A stretch of 64,000 nucleotides of DNA, from positions 2,604,001-2,668,000 of the forward strand of contig OZ221971.1 in NCBI GenBank assembly GCA_965119685.1. Direction: 5' to 3'. Below, in pieces: positions 54,406-63,308 of this stretch. The number at the start of each line of letters is the position of its first letter. Within the stretch, counting starts at the first letter, position 1. This DNA comes from Merdibacter sp965119685 (GTDB lineage: Bacteria > Bacillota_I > Bacilli_A > Erysipelotrichales > Erysipelotrichaceae). Made by a program: the position numbers and the translations under genes. The notes beneath the pieces are model-generated. The model saw only the letters and a list, made by a program, of their open reading frames with translations. It had not been told where the DNA came from and did not search any database.

Positions 54406-55866
54406 ATGAAACGACCTAATGTCCTGCTGGTCATGTGCGACCAGCTGCGTGGGGACTGTCTTTCCTTCGACGGCCATCCGGATGTGAAAACGCCATATCT
54501 GGATACGTTGGCGGCAGACAGCACCTATTTTGAAAACGCCTACTCCGCCTGCCCCAGCTGCATTCCGGCACGCGCCGGCTTATTGACCGGACAGGCGCCG
54601 TCCTCTCATGGCCGCGTCGGTTATCAAGACGGCGTCGATTGGGAGTATGATCACTATATGGCGCAGGAGCTAGCCGATCATGGCTATCAGACGGCCTGCG
54701 TCGGCAAGATGCACGTGCATCCCCCGCGCTTACAGTGCGGCTTTCAATCCCTTCGCCTGCACGACGGCTACATCGGTCATTACCGCAAGGCCAACACCCC
54801 TTATTGGATGCATCAAAACGTCTCTGACGACTACATGCGCTATCTGAAAGATCATTTGGGCGAATTTGCGGATGTCAACGGTTCCGGTGTGGAGAACAAT
54901 TCGTGGATTACCCATCCATGGGTATATGAAGAGCGCTATCACCCGACCAACTGGGCGGTGGATGAGAGCATTCGCTTTTTGGAGACGCGCGATCGCACGA
55001 AGCCGTTCTTTCTGATGACGAGCTTTGTCCGCCCGCACCCGCCTTTCGACGCACCGAAGAGCTACTTCGATATGTACTATGGCAAAGCGCTGCAAGAGCC
55101 GCCGATGGGGGATTGGGTCGACCCTTCCCTGTGCGAGCGTGACGGCATGATTCTCGACAGCGTGCACGGCTGCCGCGACAGCGAGCTGCGCCATCAGGCG
55201 ATGGCCGGCTATTACGCGTGCATCACCCACATCGACCATCAGTTTGGACGTCTCATCACTGCGCTGGAAAACGATGAAACCTACCATGACACGATCATCA
55301 TCTTCACCGCCGATCACGGTGAGATGCTCTTTGATCACCAGCTGTTTCGCAAGGTGCTCCCGTATGAGGGAAGCGCCCGCATCCCGATGATCATGCACGT
55401 CGGCAAAAACATCCGCAAGTGCCTGCCGCATAAAAGCGAAAGCGTCGTGGAGCTGATGGACATCATGCCGACCGTACTCGATCTTTGCGGCATCGAGATT
55501 CCTAAGAGCGTCGATGGCATATCACTGAAGCAGGAGCTGTTGGCGGGAGAGAGGATCGAACGAAGCTTTGTGCATGGCGAACACAGCCGCGACAAGGAAC
55601 AGTCCAACCAGTATATCGTCACCAGCGAGGATAAGTACATCTGGTTCACTCAAACCGGTATCGAGCAGTATTTCGATCTGCGAAACGACCCGAAGGAGGA
55701 GCACAACCGCATTAACGATCCAAGCTGTCAAGAGCGTATCGCCGCGCTGCGTTCCCTGCTCATCCAAGAGCTGAGCGGACGTGAAGAGGGCTATGTGAAA
55801 GACGGTCAGCTGGTGAACGGTCAAAAGCCGGTCAACATGCTTCGCCATCCCCGCCAAAAGGCATAG
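54406..55866 (+). CDS. Cytoplasmic sulfatase 2
   Basis: A 486-residue type I sulfatase. The formylglycine motif is CIPAR (Cys at residue 52), the metal Asp is in VMCDQLRGD, and the second metal site is in IIFTADHGEMLFDH. No signal peptide is present (MKRPNVLLVMCDQ), so it is cytoplasmic like sulfatase 1. The closest resemblance in plan is to sulfatases acting on sulfated monosaccharides. An AGAGGAGGAA site precedes the ATG. It is divergent from regulator 2 and convergent with the out-of-frame regulator 3. Confidence 0.92.
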   Translation: MKRPNVLLVMCDQLRGDCLSFDGHPDVKTPYLDTLAADSTYFENAYSACPSCIPARAGLLTGQAPSSHGRVGYQDGVDWEYDHYMAQELADHGYQTACVGKMHVHPPRLQCGFQSLRLHDGYIGHYRKANTPYWMHQNVSDDYMRYLKDHLGEFADVNGSGVENNSWITHPWVYEERYHPTNWAVDESIRFLETRDRTKPFFLMTSFVRPHPPFDAPKSYFDMYYGKALQEPPMGDWVDPSLCERDGMILDSVHGCRDSELRHQAMAGYYACITHIDHQFGRLITALENDETYHDTIIIFTADHGEMLFDHQLFRKVLPYEGSARIPMIMHVGKNIRKCLPHKSESVVELMDIMPTVLDLCGIEIPKSVDGISLKQELLAGERIERSFVHGEHSRDKEQSNQYIVTSEDKYIWFTQTGIEQYFDLRNDPKEEHNRINDPSCQERIAALRSLLIQELSGREEGYVKDGQLVNGQKPVNMLRHPRQKA

Positions 55867-55890
55867 CATCCTGCCCGCATTACAAAAGAA

Positions 55891-55917
55891 GGATCACCCG
55901 CATGCTTGCGATGATCC
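55891..55917 (+). terminator. Hairpin after sulfatase 2
   Basis: GGATCA and TGATCC with an inner GC pair form a stem 25 bases after the stop. The U-run is absent, so it is a minor hairpin before the main terminator. Confidence 0.4.
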
Positions 55918-55968
55918 AAGGGATAGCTTTGCTGTGAAACGGAGCTACACACTGCAAAAACGATGATA

Positions 55969-56015
55969 AAAAGCCGTATGGCAAAAGGATCACTCCTTGC
56001 GCTGACGGCTTTTTT
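55969..56015. terminator. Terminator between sulfatase 2 and regulator 3
   Basis: AAAAAGCCGT and ACGGCTTTTT frame a 25-base loop, with U-runs in both directions. It can serve both convergent genes. Confidence 0.75.
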
Positions 56016-56057
56016 ACATGATAAGACAACAAACGGTTTTCATAATAAGCGTCCCGC

Positions 56058-57684
56058 TCACATTTCCTTTAGGCCCTTTGTCCTTTCCATGTGCGTACGG
56101 CGATACTCGCTGGGGCTTAACGCATAAAAGCGGCGAAAGATCTTATTGAAGTACAGCTGATCGCTCATCCCCACCTGGGCGGCGACCTCGCGCACCTTCA
56201 TGTCTGTCTTGATGAGCAGCTGCGCCGCATTTTCCATGCGCACCTCATGGATGTATTGAAAGATGCTCTTTCCCATCGCCTTTTTAAACAAGCGTCCGGC
56301 ATACGATTCATTGAGTCCGACCTCCTTGGCGATCATGGACAGGGTGAGCTTAGATGAAAGATTCTGCTTGATAAAGCGCTGGATCACCTCGACATAATCC
56401 AAGGAGCTTTCCTTCGGCGAAAGCGCCAGGGAGATGGCGGAGAAGATGCGGTAGAGCTCATAGCGCATAAAGCCGACACTTTCACACTCCCGCACACCCT
56501 GCGCGTACACGTTCAGCTGCTCGCTTTCCAGCTTATGCGCCGCATCCAGCTTCTGCGCCGTGGTATGAATCAGATGGATGAAATAGCGTTTGACGTCCTC
56601 TGGTTCGATCATGTGCTCCCGCATGTAATCCAAAATCAGCTCGATCGCTTCATGCAGCTGTTCCCGATCGTTGAGCGAGTGGACAAGCCGCGTCTCAAAG
56701 GAAGATTCCATCCGCCCTAACCGCTGAAAGCTGCGGGCATCCTGCGCATTGAGCAAACAGAAGTCATTTTCGTAAAACTTATGGCTGTGGTAGCCGATCA
56801 CCTGACGATAGCGCGCCAAAAAATCCTCCGCGCCCTTTCCCGGTGTGGAGACCGTCATGGAAAAGGTATAGTGAATGCGGTTGACCATCGCCGACATCAG
56901 CGTGTTGCACTGCTCCTTGAGCATTGTCTCTTTCATCGGCCGTAAAATCAGCAAGCCCGAGTGCTTCTTGGTAAAGATGACATGGTGCTCCACATAGACA
57001 TTGGAATTGATGACGGAAAGCAAGTCATCCTGCAATTTTTCCCGCTGTTCGATGCGCTGGCGAAACATGTCGATAAACTCCGCGTCATTGGCGTGCTCCT
57101 GACGTTCATAATCGCGCAGGTTACGGTTGATGTGGCGGACGTTGTCCATGCGGAAATAGACCATGACCCAGCTTTCCCAAAGCAGTGGATAACGCTCTTT
57201 TTTCAGCAGGCGCATCACGCTGTCCGCCGCCACCTGCTGACCGTCGCGAATCAGTCCCAGCATCTTGCTGAGACGGTGATGATCGGCAATCGCATCGCTT
57301 CGGATGTTGGCCGCCACCCGCTCAAGCGCCTGTGCCAGGCTTTGATAGCGCAGCTTTTGCCGCAGTAAAAAATCATTGGCGCCGTTGAGAAACGCCTGTC
57401 GTACATCTGCGAAATCACTGCGGTCGCTGATGACGATGATCTGACAGGAAGGGTTGAGCGACTTGATGATCTTAATCAGCGATAAACCGAACCCCCCCCC
57501 CCTCAAAATCCAGAGCGGTGACCACCAGCTGATATTGATATTCGCCATAATAGGCGATCGCCAGATCTGCGCTTTCCGCGATCGTCGTCACCGTAAAGGC
57601 ATAATCCTCCCAGTGCAGCATGTTTTTATATGCGAGCGCATGCGATTTGGTATCGGCGATCAGCACTTCGTTCAAAGCTTCCAT
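56058..57684 (-). pseudogene. Receiver-AraC regulator 3, switched out of frame by a G11 tract
   Basis: The same family as regulators 1 and 2: receiver, middle part and AraC HTH (LSMIAKEVGLNESYAGRLFKK, then DMKVREVAAQVGMSDQLYFNKIF). Translation from the ATG at 57684 reads TALDFEGGG and then leaves the frame at 11 Gs, stopping after about 70 residues. With ten Gs (or seven, or 13) it would continue FGLSLIKII as a 541-residue protein matching regulator 2. The acceptor position is again Ala (residue 57). The rest of the gene is undamaged, which argues for a reversible switch. It is convergent with sulfatase 2. Confidence 0.85.
57492..57502 (-). repeat. Homopolymer tract, 11 G inside a regulator gene
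   Basis: Eleven C on the plus strand, G on the coding strand, within receiver codons 61-65. Lengths of the form 3k+1 (7, 10, 13) keep the gene in frame; 11 does not. Confidence 0.95.
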
Positions 57685-57732
57685 AGTCCTCTGCGCCTCC
57701 TTTTTTAATTTATATTGACATCATAGCATAAA

Positions 57733-57789
57733 AACGAAAAGGATGCGTTCACTTCCGTTGATTTTCCATCTTGGAAAGTGAGCGCATCG
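57733..57789 (-). terminator. Terminator of the truncated surface protein gene
   Basis: GATGCG, TCACTT and their complements form a long stem on the minus strand, followed by CTTTTCGTTTTT, about 45 bases after the stop. Confidence 0.8.
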
Positions 57790-57831
57790 CTTATCTTTGC
57801 ACGTTTGCTTTCAATGACGAAGCGAACGCGG

Positions 57832-58545
57832 TTATCTGTGTGTGCGGCGGCGAAGGGTTAACAGCGATAACGCGCCTGCGCCTATCAGCGCGCCAACCCA
57901 CCAGCAATCCTTCATCTCTATCGCGGCGGTATCTGCCGAAGTTTCCTGCGGGTTTGTCTGTACATCGGGCGTCTGTGTCTGCTGCGTGTCTTGTGGAAGG
58001 CGCTCTCCCTCCTGCACCGGCGGCTTTGGCACCTCGCCCCCTGTCTCATCCCCATTTGGTGGTGTTTGCTCCTGATCTGTTCCCTCATCCTTCGAGGTGG
58101 AGTCCTGTACTGCCTGTAAGGAATCCACCGCCTTTTGCAGATCTGTTTTCATGGTGATGAGCGCGTCTGTCTGCGCATCATCCTGCGCCAGCAGTGTCTT
58201 CGCTTCTTCCCAAAGACTTGCCATCGCATCCCAGCTCTCGCTTTCATACTGCACTTTCTTTAAGCTTTCCAGCTGTGCACATAATGCGGACAGATCGTTG
58301 TAGGCACTGCTATGTTCTACATCCGCAATCGCCTGCTGTAAGGATAGCGCTGCCGATTCCACCTTTGCCTCATCGGCGCACGGATCGCTCAGCACGGCAT
58401 TCGCCTGCGCATAGGCTTTGGTAAAGGCCTCCCATACCTTTGGCGTACAGCTTCCCTGCCGCAGCTGTGCGGCAATATCCGCCTGTGCTTGCAGCGCGGT
58501 GAAATCCGCATGCACATCGATGCGCAAAGAGGCATATAAACTTGA
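57832..58545 (-). pseudogene. C-terminal part of a surface protein, cut by the mobile element
   Basis: The frame opens without a start signal and begins to look like protein at LRIDVHADFTALQAQADIA. Three helical repeats of the FIVAR kind follow (for example EAFTKAYAQANAVLSDPC and WDAMASLWEEAKTLLAQDD). Then comes a Pro/Gln/Thr-rich wall-spanning stretch, one membrane helix (WWVGALIGAGALSLL) and a basic tail RRRTHR. No LPxTG motif is visible. It is the end of a large cell-surface protein; the N-terminal part must lie beyond the right end of the inserted element. Confidence 0.75.
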
Positions 58546-58805
58546 ATTTGAATAACACAATTTTATAGCCTCTTAGCAGAGGTTATAGTCTATCAATAAA
58601 ATCCTCCAAAAGCCTTGAAAATAAAGGATTTATCGCAATGTGTTCGCCTTATCCCTTTATATGATTTCACACAAGTTTACTCTTTCCCTGCCTGCTTATA
58701 AGGGCAAAATCAAGGGCAAGAAAGTCTCATAACAAGATATAACAGAGTGTGGCAATCGGAGAACTGTGACATATGTGCGAATATATTATAACGGAGGATT
58801 TTTTA

Positions 58806-59186
58806 ATGGACAAGTATATTTATGATGAAAGCAATGGTTTATGGTATGAGTTGCAGGGGGATTATTATATTCCTTGCCTTACTTTACCAGCTGAAAAAGA
58901 AAACAAACCTATCAGTTTGTGGGGGCAGCGACACAAACACTACTTACAGGAACATAAACGGACGGTTTATATTTCGCTGCTCACAAGCGGCGAATTGAAT
59001 AATTACCTTGCCGATATTGACGAACAAGCAACGGAAATGATGTTTCGATTGGTTGAGCAAATGGCTGACAAGGAGGGCGTGACCGAACAACTTAAAGTAG
59101 AAAACCCGATGTTGTGGGTTGGTCGAATGAATGAGATACAGGCAAGAGCACGAGAAATTGTATATGCCGATATTATCTATAAGTAA
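58806..59186 (+). CDS. TnpV-family transposon protein
   Basis: A 126-residue protein of the TnpV family, found on Clostridium and other gut Bacillota mobile elements. It starts MDKYIYDESNGLWYELQGDY and continues YIPCLTLP, then GQRHKHYLQEHKR. The conserved LLTSGELNNYLADIDEQA follows. The role is unknown. CGGAGG precedes the ATG at 58806; the frame extends upstream to 58773 but without a site. Confidence 0.85.
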   Translation: MDKYIYDESNGLWYELQGDYYIPCLTLPAEKENKPISLWGQRHKHYLQEHKRTVYISLLTSGELNNYLADIDEQATEMMFRLVEQMADKEGVTEQLKVENPMLWVGRMNEIQARAREIVYADIIYK

Positions 59187-59205
59187 AAAATGTAACATAT
59201 TCATA

Positions 59206-59239
59206 ATGACTTTGGTAATTCATTATGCTATAATGAATT
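59206..59239 (+). promoter_or_regulatory. Promoter overlapped by a perfect inverted repeat
   Basis: ATGACT (59206-59211) and TATAAT (59229-59234) are 17 bases apart. AATTCATTAT and ATAATGAATT (59217-59239) form ten-base arms over the spacer and -10 box. This is the layout of a repressor operator controlling the ABC genes that follow. Confidence 0.6.
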
Positions 59240-59352
59240 TAATTTACGGTATCGCACTGCATCTACTAATTTGGAGTTCGATTAGAACAGGAAAAGATTA
59301 TATTGATTGCTCTCTATGCGAGATTAAAACCGATTATACAGGAGGAAATTGA

Positions 59353-60267
59353 ATGAGCAATATTATTCAAATCAATAATCTTAATAAAAGTTTTGGAAGT
59401 GTAAACGCTGTTCAGAATTTGAGTTTTCGTGTGAAAAAAGGAGAGCTGTTTGCCTTTCTTGGTATCAATGGGGCAGGAAAATCAACTACAATCAATATTA
59501 TGTGTGGACAACTGTCGAAAGACAGTGGAAGCGTTTTTATTGATAAACACGATTTAGATAAGGATATGGACTATATTAAGCGTGAACTGGGTGTAGTTTT
59601 TCAATCATCTGTCTTGGATTCTGCCCTTTCTGTTTATGATAATTTGGAAAGTCGTGCCGCTTTATATGGCATTACTGGAATGGAGTTTAAGAAACGACTT
59701 GAGGAACTGGCGAAAATATTAGATTTTGAAAACTTATTGAAACGCACCGTTGGTAAATTATCAGGAGGACAACGCCGAAGAATTGATATTGCAAGGGCTT
59801 TGTTTCATAAGCCTAAAATCCTTATTCTTGATGAGCCGACAACAGGGCTTGATCCGCAGACACGCCGACTTATTTGGAATGTTATATCAAGTTTTCGCAA
59901 AGATGAAAATATGACTGTATTTTTAACTACGCACTATATGGAAGAAGCTGCGGAAGCTGATTATGTTGTAATCATTGATGATGGGAAAATATCCGCAGAG
60001 GGTACTCCGCTTGAATTAAAAAATATTTATACTGGGGATTACATCACAATTTATGATGTAGATGAAAAGGATATTAAAGAACTTGATGTAGAATATGAGC
60101 AAATCCGAAACGGTTATCGCCTTTCTGTACCGAATACAAAGGCTGCAACTGAATTGATTATTCGTAATCCGCAGTTGTTTAATGATTACGAAATAACAAA
60201 AGGAAAAATGGACGATGTTTTTCTTGCTGTTACGGGCAAAACATTGGTGGGAGGTGCAGAAAAATGA
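59353..60267 (+). CDS. ABC exporter ATPase of the mobile element (DrrA type)
   Basis: A 304-residue ATPase: Walker A GINGAGKST, signature KLSGGQRRRIDIARAL, Walker B ILILDEPTTGLDPQT, and TTHYMEEA. The C-terminal 80 residues are the usual DrrA-like extension. DrrA/DrrB pairs export antibiotics and other amphiphiles, so it may give resistance. ACAGGAGG precedes the ATG. It overlaps the permease gene by four bases. Confidence 0.93.
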   Translation: MSNIIQINNLNKSFGSVNAVQNLSFRVKKGELFAFLGINGAGKSTTINIMCGQLSKDSGSVFIDKHDLDKDMDYIKRELGVVFQSSVLDSALSVYDNLESRAALYGITGMEFKKRLEELAKILDFENLLKRTVGKLSGGQRRRIDIARALFHKPKILILDEPTTGLDPQTRRLIWNVISSFRKDENMTVFLTTHYMEEAAEADYVVIIDDGKISAEGTPLELKNIYTGDYITIYDVDEKDIKELDVEYEQIRNGYRLSVPNTKAATELIIRNPQLFNDYEITKGKMDDVFLAVTGKTLVGGAEK

Positions 60268-61160
60268 GTATGGCTTTCATTCTTATCAAAAGAAATATCA
60301 AATTGTTTTTCAAAGATAAGGGAATGTTCTTTACCTCTTTGATAACGCCTGCTATATTGCTTGTACTTTATGTGACTTTTCTTGGGAATGTGTATCGGGA
60401 TAGTTTTACATCTAATTTACCTAATTCATTAAAACTATCAGAAAGCATAATAGAGGGACTGGTAGGCGGTCAACTTATCTCATCTATTCTTGCTGTTTCG
60501 TGTGTAACGGTTGCTTTTTGTTCTAATTTTTTAATGGTGCAAGATAAAGCAAATGGTACGATAAGAGATTTAAGAATATCTCCTGTGAAGTCAGCTACAC
60601 TTTCGCTGAGTTATTATGTTGCAACCTTGCTTTCAACACTTATTATTTGCTTTGCTGCAACGGGTATCTGTCTTACTTATGTGGCTATTGTCGGTTGGTA
60701 TATGTCGCTCGCAGATATATTCTTTTTGTTTCTTGATATTTTACTCCTTGTTTTGTTTGGAACAGCATTATCTTCGATTATTAATTTTTTCTTATCAACA
60801 CAAGGACAAATTTCAGCGGTAGGCACAATCATCAGTGCGGGATATGGTTTCATTTGTGGTGCATATATGCCTATTTCTTCATTTGGAGAAGGGCTGCAAA
60901 AAATAATCTCATTTTTGCCGGGTACTTATGGTACATCACTTATCCGAAATCATACAATGCAAGGGGCGCTTGCCGAAATGCAAAATCAAGGTATTCCAAC
61001 AGAGGTTATTGAAAAACTAAAAGATTCCCTTGATTGCAATCTTTATTTTTTCGGAAGTCAAGTAAATATCGGAACGATGTATATGATACTTGGAATCACT
61101 ATTTTGGTATTGATTGGAATTTATATTTTGTTAAACAAATCAAAAAAATATAACTGTTAA
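60264..61160 (+). CDS. ABC-2 type permease of the mobile element (DrrB type)
   Basis: A 298-residue membrane protein with six predicted helices and the ABC-2 plan: N-terminal amphipathic segment (LIKRNIKLFFKDKG), VQDKANGTIRDLRISPVK in the cytoplasmic loop, and GYGFICGAYMPISSFGEGLQ before the last helices. It is the channel partner of the ATPase before it. The exported compound is unknown. Confidence 0.92.
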   Translation: MSMAFILIKRNIKLFFKDKGMFFTSLITPAILLVLYVTFLGNVYRDSFTSNLPNSLKLSESIIEGLVGGQLISSILAVSCVTVAFCSNFLMVQDKANGTIRDLRISPVKSATLSLSYYVATLLSTLIICFAATGICLTYVAIVGWYMSLADIFFLFLDILLLVLFGTALSSIINFFLSTQGQISAVGTIISAGYGFICGAYMPISSFGEGLQKIISFLPGTYGTSLIRNHTMQGALAEMQNQGIPTEVIEKLKDSLDCNLYFFGSQVNIGTMYMILGITILVLIGIYILLNKSKKYNC

Positions 61161-61187
61161 TTTTGTAGCTGCAAATGATTATGTATG

Positions 61188-61222
61188 CCGCCGCTATGGG
61201 TAACACCATAACGGCGGTTTTT
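61188..61222 (+). terminator. Terminator of the element's ABC genes
   Basis: CCGCCG and CGGCGG with inner TATGG/CCATA pairs form a strong stem, followed by five Ts. Confidence 0.9.
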
Positions 61223-61228
61223 CAATGC

Positions 61229-62665
61229 CTATCGGCTATCTCTGTCAATGGATTTCTTACGCTGTCTTTGGGGCGGTTTCTGCTTATTGCGTTCCTGTAT
61301 CTCACGCAGATGTTTTAACACGCTTTGCTTTTCGGGCGGTCTGTGCTGTTCTTTGGCGGTGGCTGTCGGTTTCCTGCTGACTTGGTATTCCCACTCGGCA
61401 AGTTCACGGTTGTACTGTTCCACAACGCTTTCCATTTCTCGGAAAGTACGCATAAAAACTTGCACATCAGGATAACCGTCCGCTTTGAGTGTATCGGGGA
61501 TTTTATCCAGCCTGTCGGCAATCTCCGTTTCGGTTTCTTTGATTTTTACCTCCAACGCTTTTCGCTCTTTGCCTTTGAAAATTCCCTTTGTATCGGCAAG
61601 CTGCTGTTTCAACTGCGGCAGAACTTTGTCCTGCAAGTTTTTGATTTTTACCGCTTTGTCCTGTACTTTTATCATCAGGTTTCTCATATGGCGAAACTCT
61701 GCCATATCAATATCAAGCGTAGGCTTGGGCGGCATATCTTTTTCTCGAATAAGGTTTTGCAGAAAATCTTTTGCCTTTGTCACAATCCCACGGAACAGAT
61801 TGGGCAGCCAGCCTTTGCTTTTGATAGACTGGCTTGCTTTTTCGTGTATCTCGGTCTGCTTGACCTCTAAAATCTTTGCTTCGGAAATACCCGATAACAA
61901 CGCCATATCCGCTGTCCTGTTCCATTCCTGCCTTGCGGTGTTATCCGCTTCAATCTCGGCGGCTTTGGGATTGTTCTTGCCGATTTTTTTGGTGGGAAGA
62001 TAAACGCTGTTCTTATCAAATACCTTTAACTGCTGTTCGGGATCAGAAATATGCCGATTGATAAGGTCGGTGTAAATCTCTTTTACCTCCCGAAGAAAAG
62101 GCTCATTTTTGAATTTATCATCTTTCACGGTAAAGAGGTGGCTTTCGTAAACCTCGCCCTTTTTTATGACAGTGCAGCCTTTTCGTATCTGGCCGTCCTC
62201 CCCTGTGATTTCTTTCTTGGTGCGTACCCTTTTGCCTGTTTCATCATAGAACACGCTGCGTGTGGCTATCTTGATGTCAGGTTCAGGAAGCAGTTTTCTT
62301 TCGCTGAAGATAAGGTGGATATGATAGTTTGTTTTGCGTTTGTTGTGGTGGAGGGCTGACACGCACTCCACACCATACCGCCTGTGGAACTCCTCCGTAA
62401 AATCTTCAAGGACTTCCTGCGGCTCGTATCTTGTATATACTTCAGGCAGGGCGATAATTAATTCCCTTGCTTCAATACATTTACCCTCTGTACCGCTTCG
62501 CTTAAATTCCTGCTGGCTTTCCCTTGCAAGGTTACTCCAAAATTCATTGTCAGCGGTGCGGTAGGTGGCATAGAGATTTTCTTGCCTTGCGTGGCTTGTG
62601 ATATAGGATATTCTTCCCTTGACATTGGGTAGCTTCGACATCTGTATAAATGAGTGTCTTGCCAT
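61229..62665 (-). CDS. MobA/MobL-family relaxase
   Basis: A 478-residue relaxase that nicks DNA at oriT to start conjugal transfer. The N-terminal part has MARHSFIQMSKLPNVKGRIS and the histidine motif ALHHNKRKTNYHIHLIFSERK near residue 110, typical of MobA/MobL proteins. The C-terminal half is a coiled-coil rich tail (LQDKVLPQLKQQLADTKGIF). The ATG at 62665 follows GGAAGGAG. It relies on a helper element's transfer machinery. Confidence 0.92.
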   Translation of the reverse strand: MARHSFIQMSKLPNVKGRISYITSHARQENLYATYRTADNEFWSNLARESQQEFKRSGTEGKCIEARELIIALPEVYTRYEPQEVLEDFTEEFHRRYGVECVSALHHNKRKTNYHIHLIFSERKLLPEPDIKIATRSVFYDETGKRVRTKKEITGEDGQIRKGCTVIKKGEVYESHLFTVKDDKFKNEPFLREVKEIYTDLINRHISDPEQQLKVFDKNSVYLPTKKIGKNNPKAAEIEADNTARQEWNRTADMALLSGISEAKILEVKQTEIHEKASQSIKSKGWLPNLFRGIVTKAKDFLQNLIREKDMPPKPTLDIDMAEFRHMRNLMIKVQDKAVKIKNLQDKVLPQLKQQLADTKGIFKGKERKALEVKIKETETEIADRLDKIPDTLKADGYPDVQVFMRTFREMESVVEQYNRELAEWEYQVSRKPTATAKEQHRPPEKQSVLKHLREIQERNKQKPPQRQRKKSIDRDSR

Positions 62666-62833
62666 ATACTCCTTCCTCCCGTGACGGGCATACTCTTTTT
62701 GCAACCGATAAATCGGTTGCCGCTGTTTCGGCGGCGTAAGCAGACGGACAGCGAAGAAAACAGTGTGCTGTTTTCTTCTGTATCATAGCGGCGGTGCATT
62801 GTCCGAAGCTGTGATACATAGCCCCCTGCAAGG

Positions 62834-62884
62834 GCGAAATACCCAGAGTACAAATCGAAGATTTGTGCGAGGGGTGTATTTCGC
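62834..62884. other. Nested inverted repeat, candidate oriT
   Basis: GCGAAATAC and GTATTTCGC form outer arms, and ACAAATC/GATTTGT an inner hairpin with loop GAA. It lies about 170 bases upstream of the relaxase start, the usual place for the origin of transfer. It could also be the excisionase terminator. Confidence 0.5.
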
Positions 62885-62912
62885 TCTCAAACGCCGAGGG
62901 CTTGGAGAACAG

Positions 62913-63128
62913 TTATTCTACTTTGCGGACATCGTTTTCATTGAGCAGGTTTCTTCCCTGATTGACACTCATAAATCGCTCTAAAGTATCCCTGCGGATA
63001 ATCGCTTTTCTGCCGACCTTGAGGACGGGAAGTTTGCCCCAGTCTACCAACTTACGCATTGTATTTCTTCCGATACCCGTACATTCTGCTGCTTCTTCTA
63101 TGGTTAAACCCATTTTGATGTTGCTCAT
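62913..63128 (-). CDS. Excisionase-type helix-turn-helix protein
   Basis: A 71-residue DNA-binding protein: GLTIEEAAECTGIGRNTMRKLV and LPVLKVGRKAIIRRDTLERFM give the MerR-like winged helix of the excisionase family. It should help a recombinase cut out the element or regulate it. AAAGGAGG precedes the ATG. It is divergent from the XRE gene, with both promoters in the shared region. Confidence 0.9.
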   Translation of the reverse strand: MSNIKMGLTIEEAAECTGIGRNTMRKLVDWGKLPVLKVGRKAIIRRDTLERFMSVNQGRNLLNENDVRKVE

Positions 63129-63154
63129 TTTATCAGCCTCCTTTCAAAATACGC

Positions 63155-63285
63155 ATTTTGCAACTATGTATCTGTAATTATACTTATTTTGCTATCTCTT
63201 GTCAACTCGTTTTGCAACTTATTAAGAAATATTTTTGTCTATTATTAAATTTATGGTTGCAAAATAGGTTTTGCTATGCTATACT
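63155..63285. promoter_or_regulatory. Divergent promoters with repeated TTGCAA elements
   Basis: Leftward promoter: TTGACA and TATAAT, 17 bases apart (63205-63177). Rightward promoter: TTGCAA and TATACT, 17 bases apart (63257-63285). ATTTTGCAAC-like elements occur at about 63155, 63210 and, inverted, 63255. They are candidate binding sites for the XRE regulator. Confidence 0.7.
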
Positions 63286-63308
63286 ATCAGCAATAGGAGG
63301 TGAAAACC

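Noticed and set aside
59187..59352. Short frame between TnpV and the ABC genes
   Set aside because: It contains the promoter and operator of the ABC genes and has no ribosome binding site of its own.
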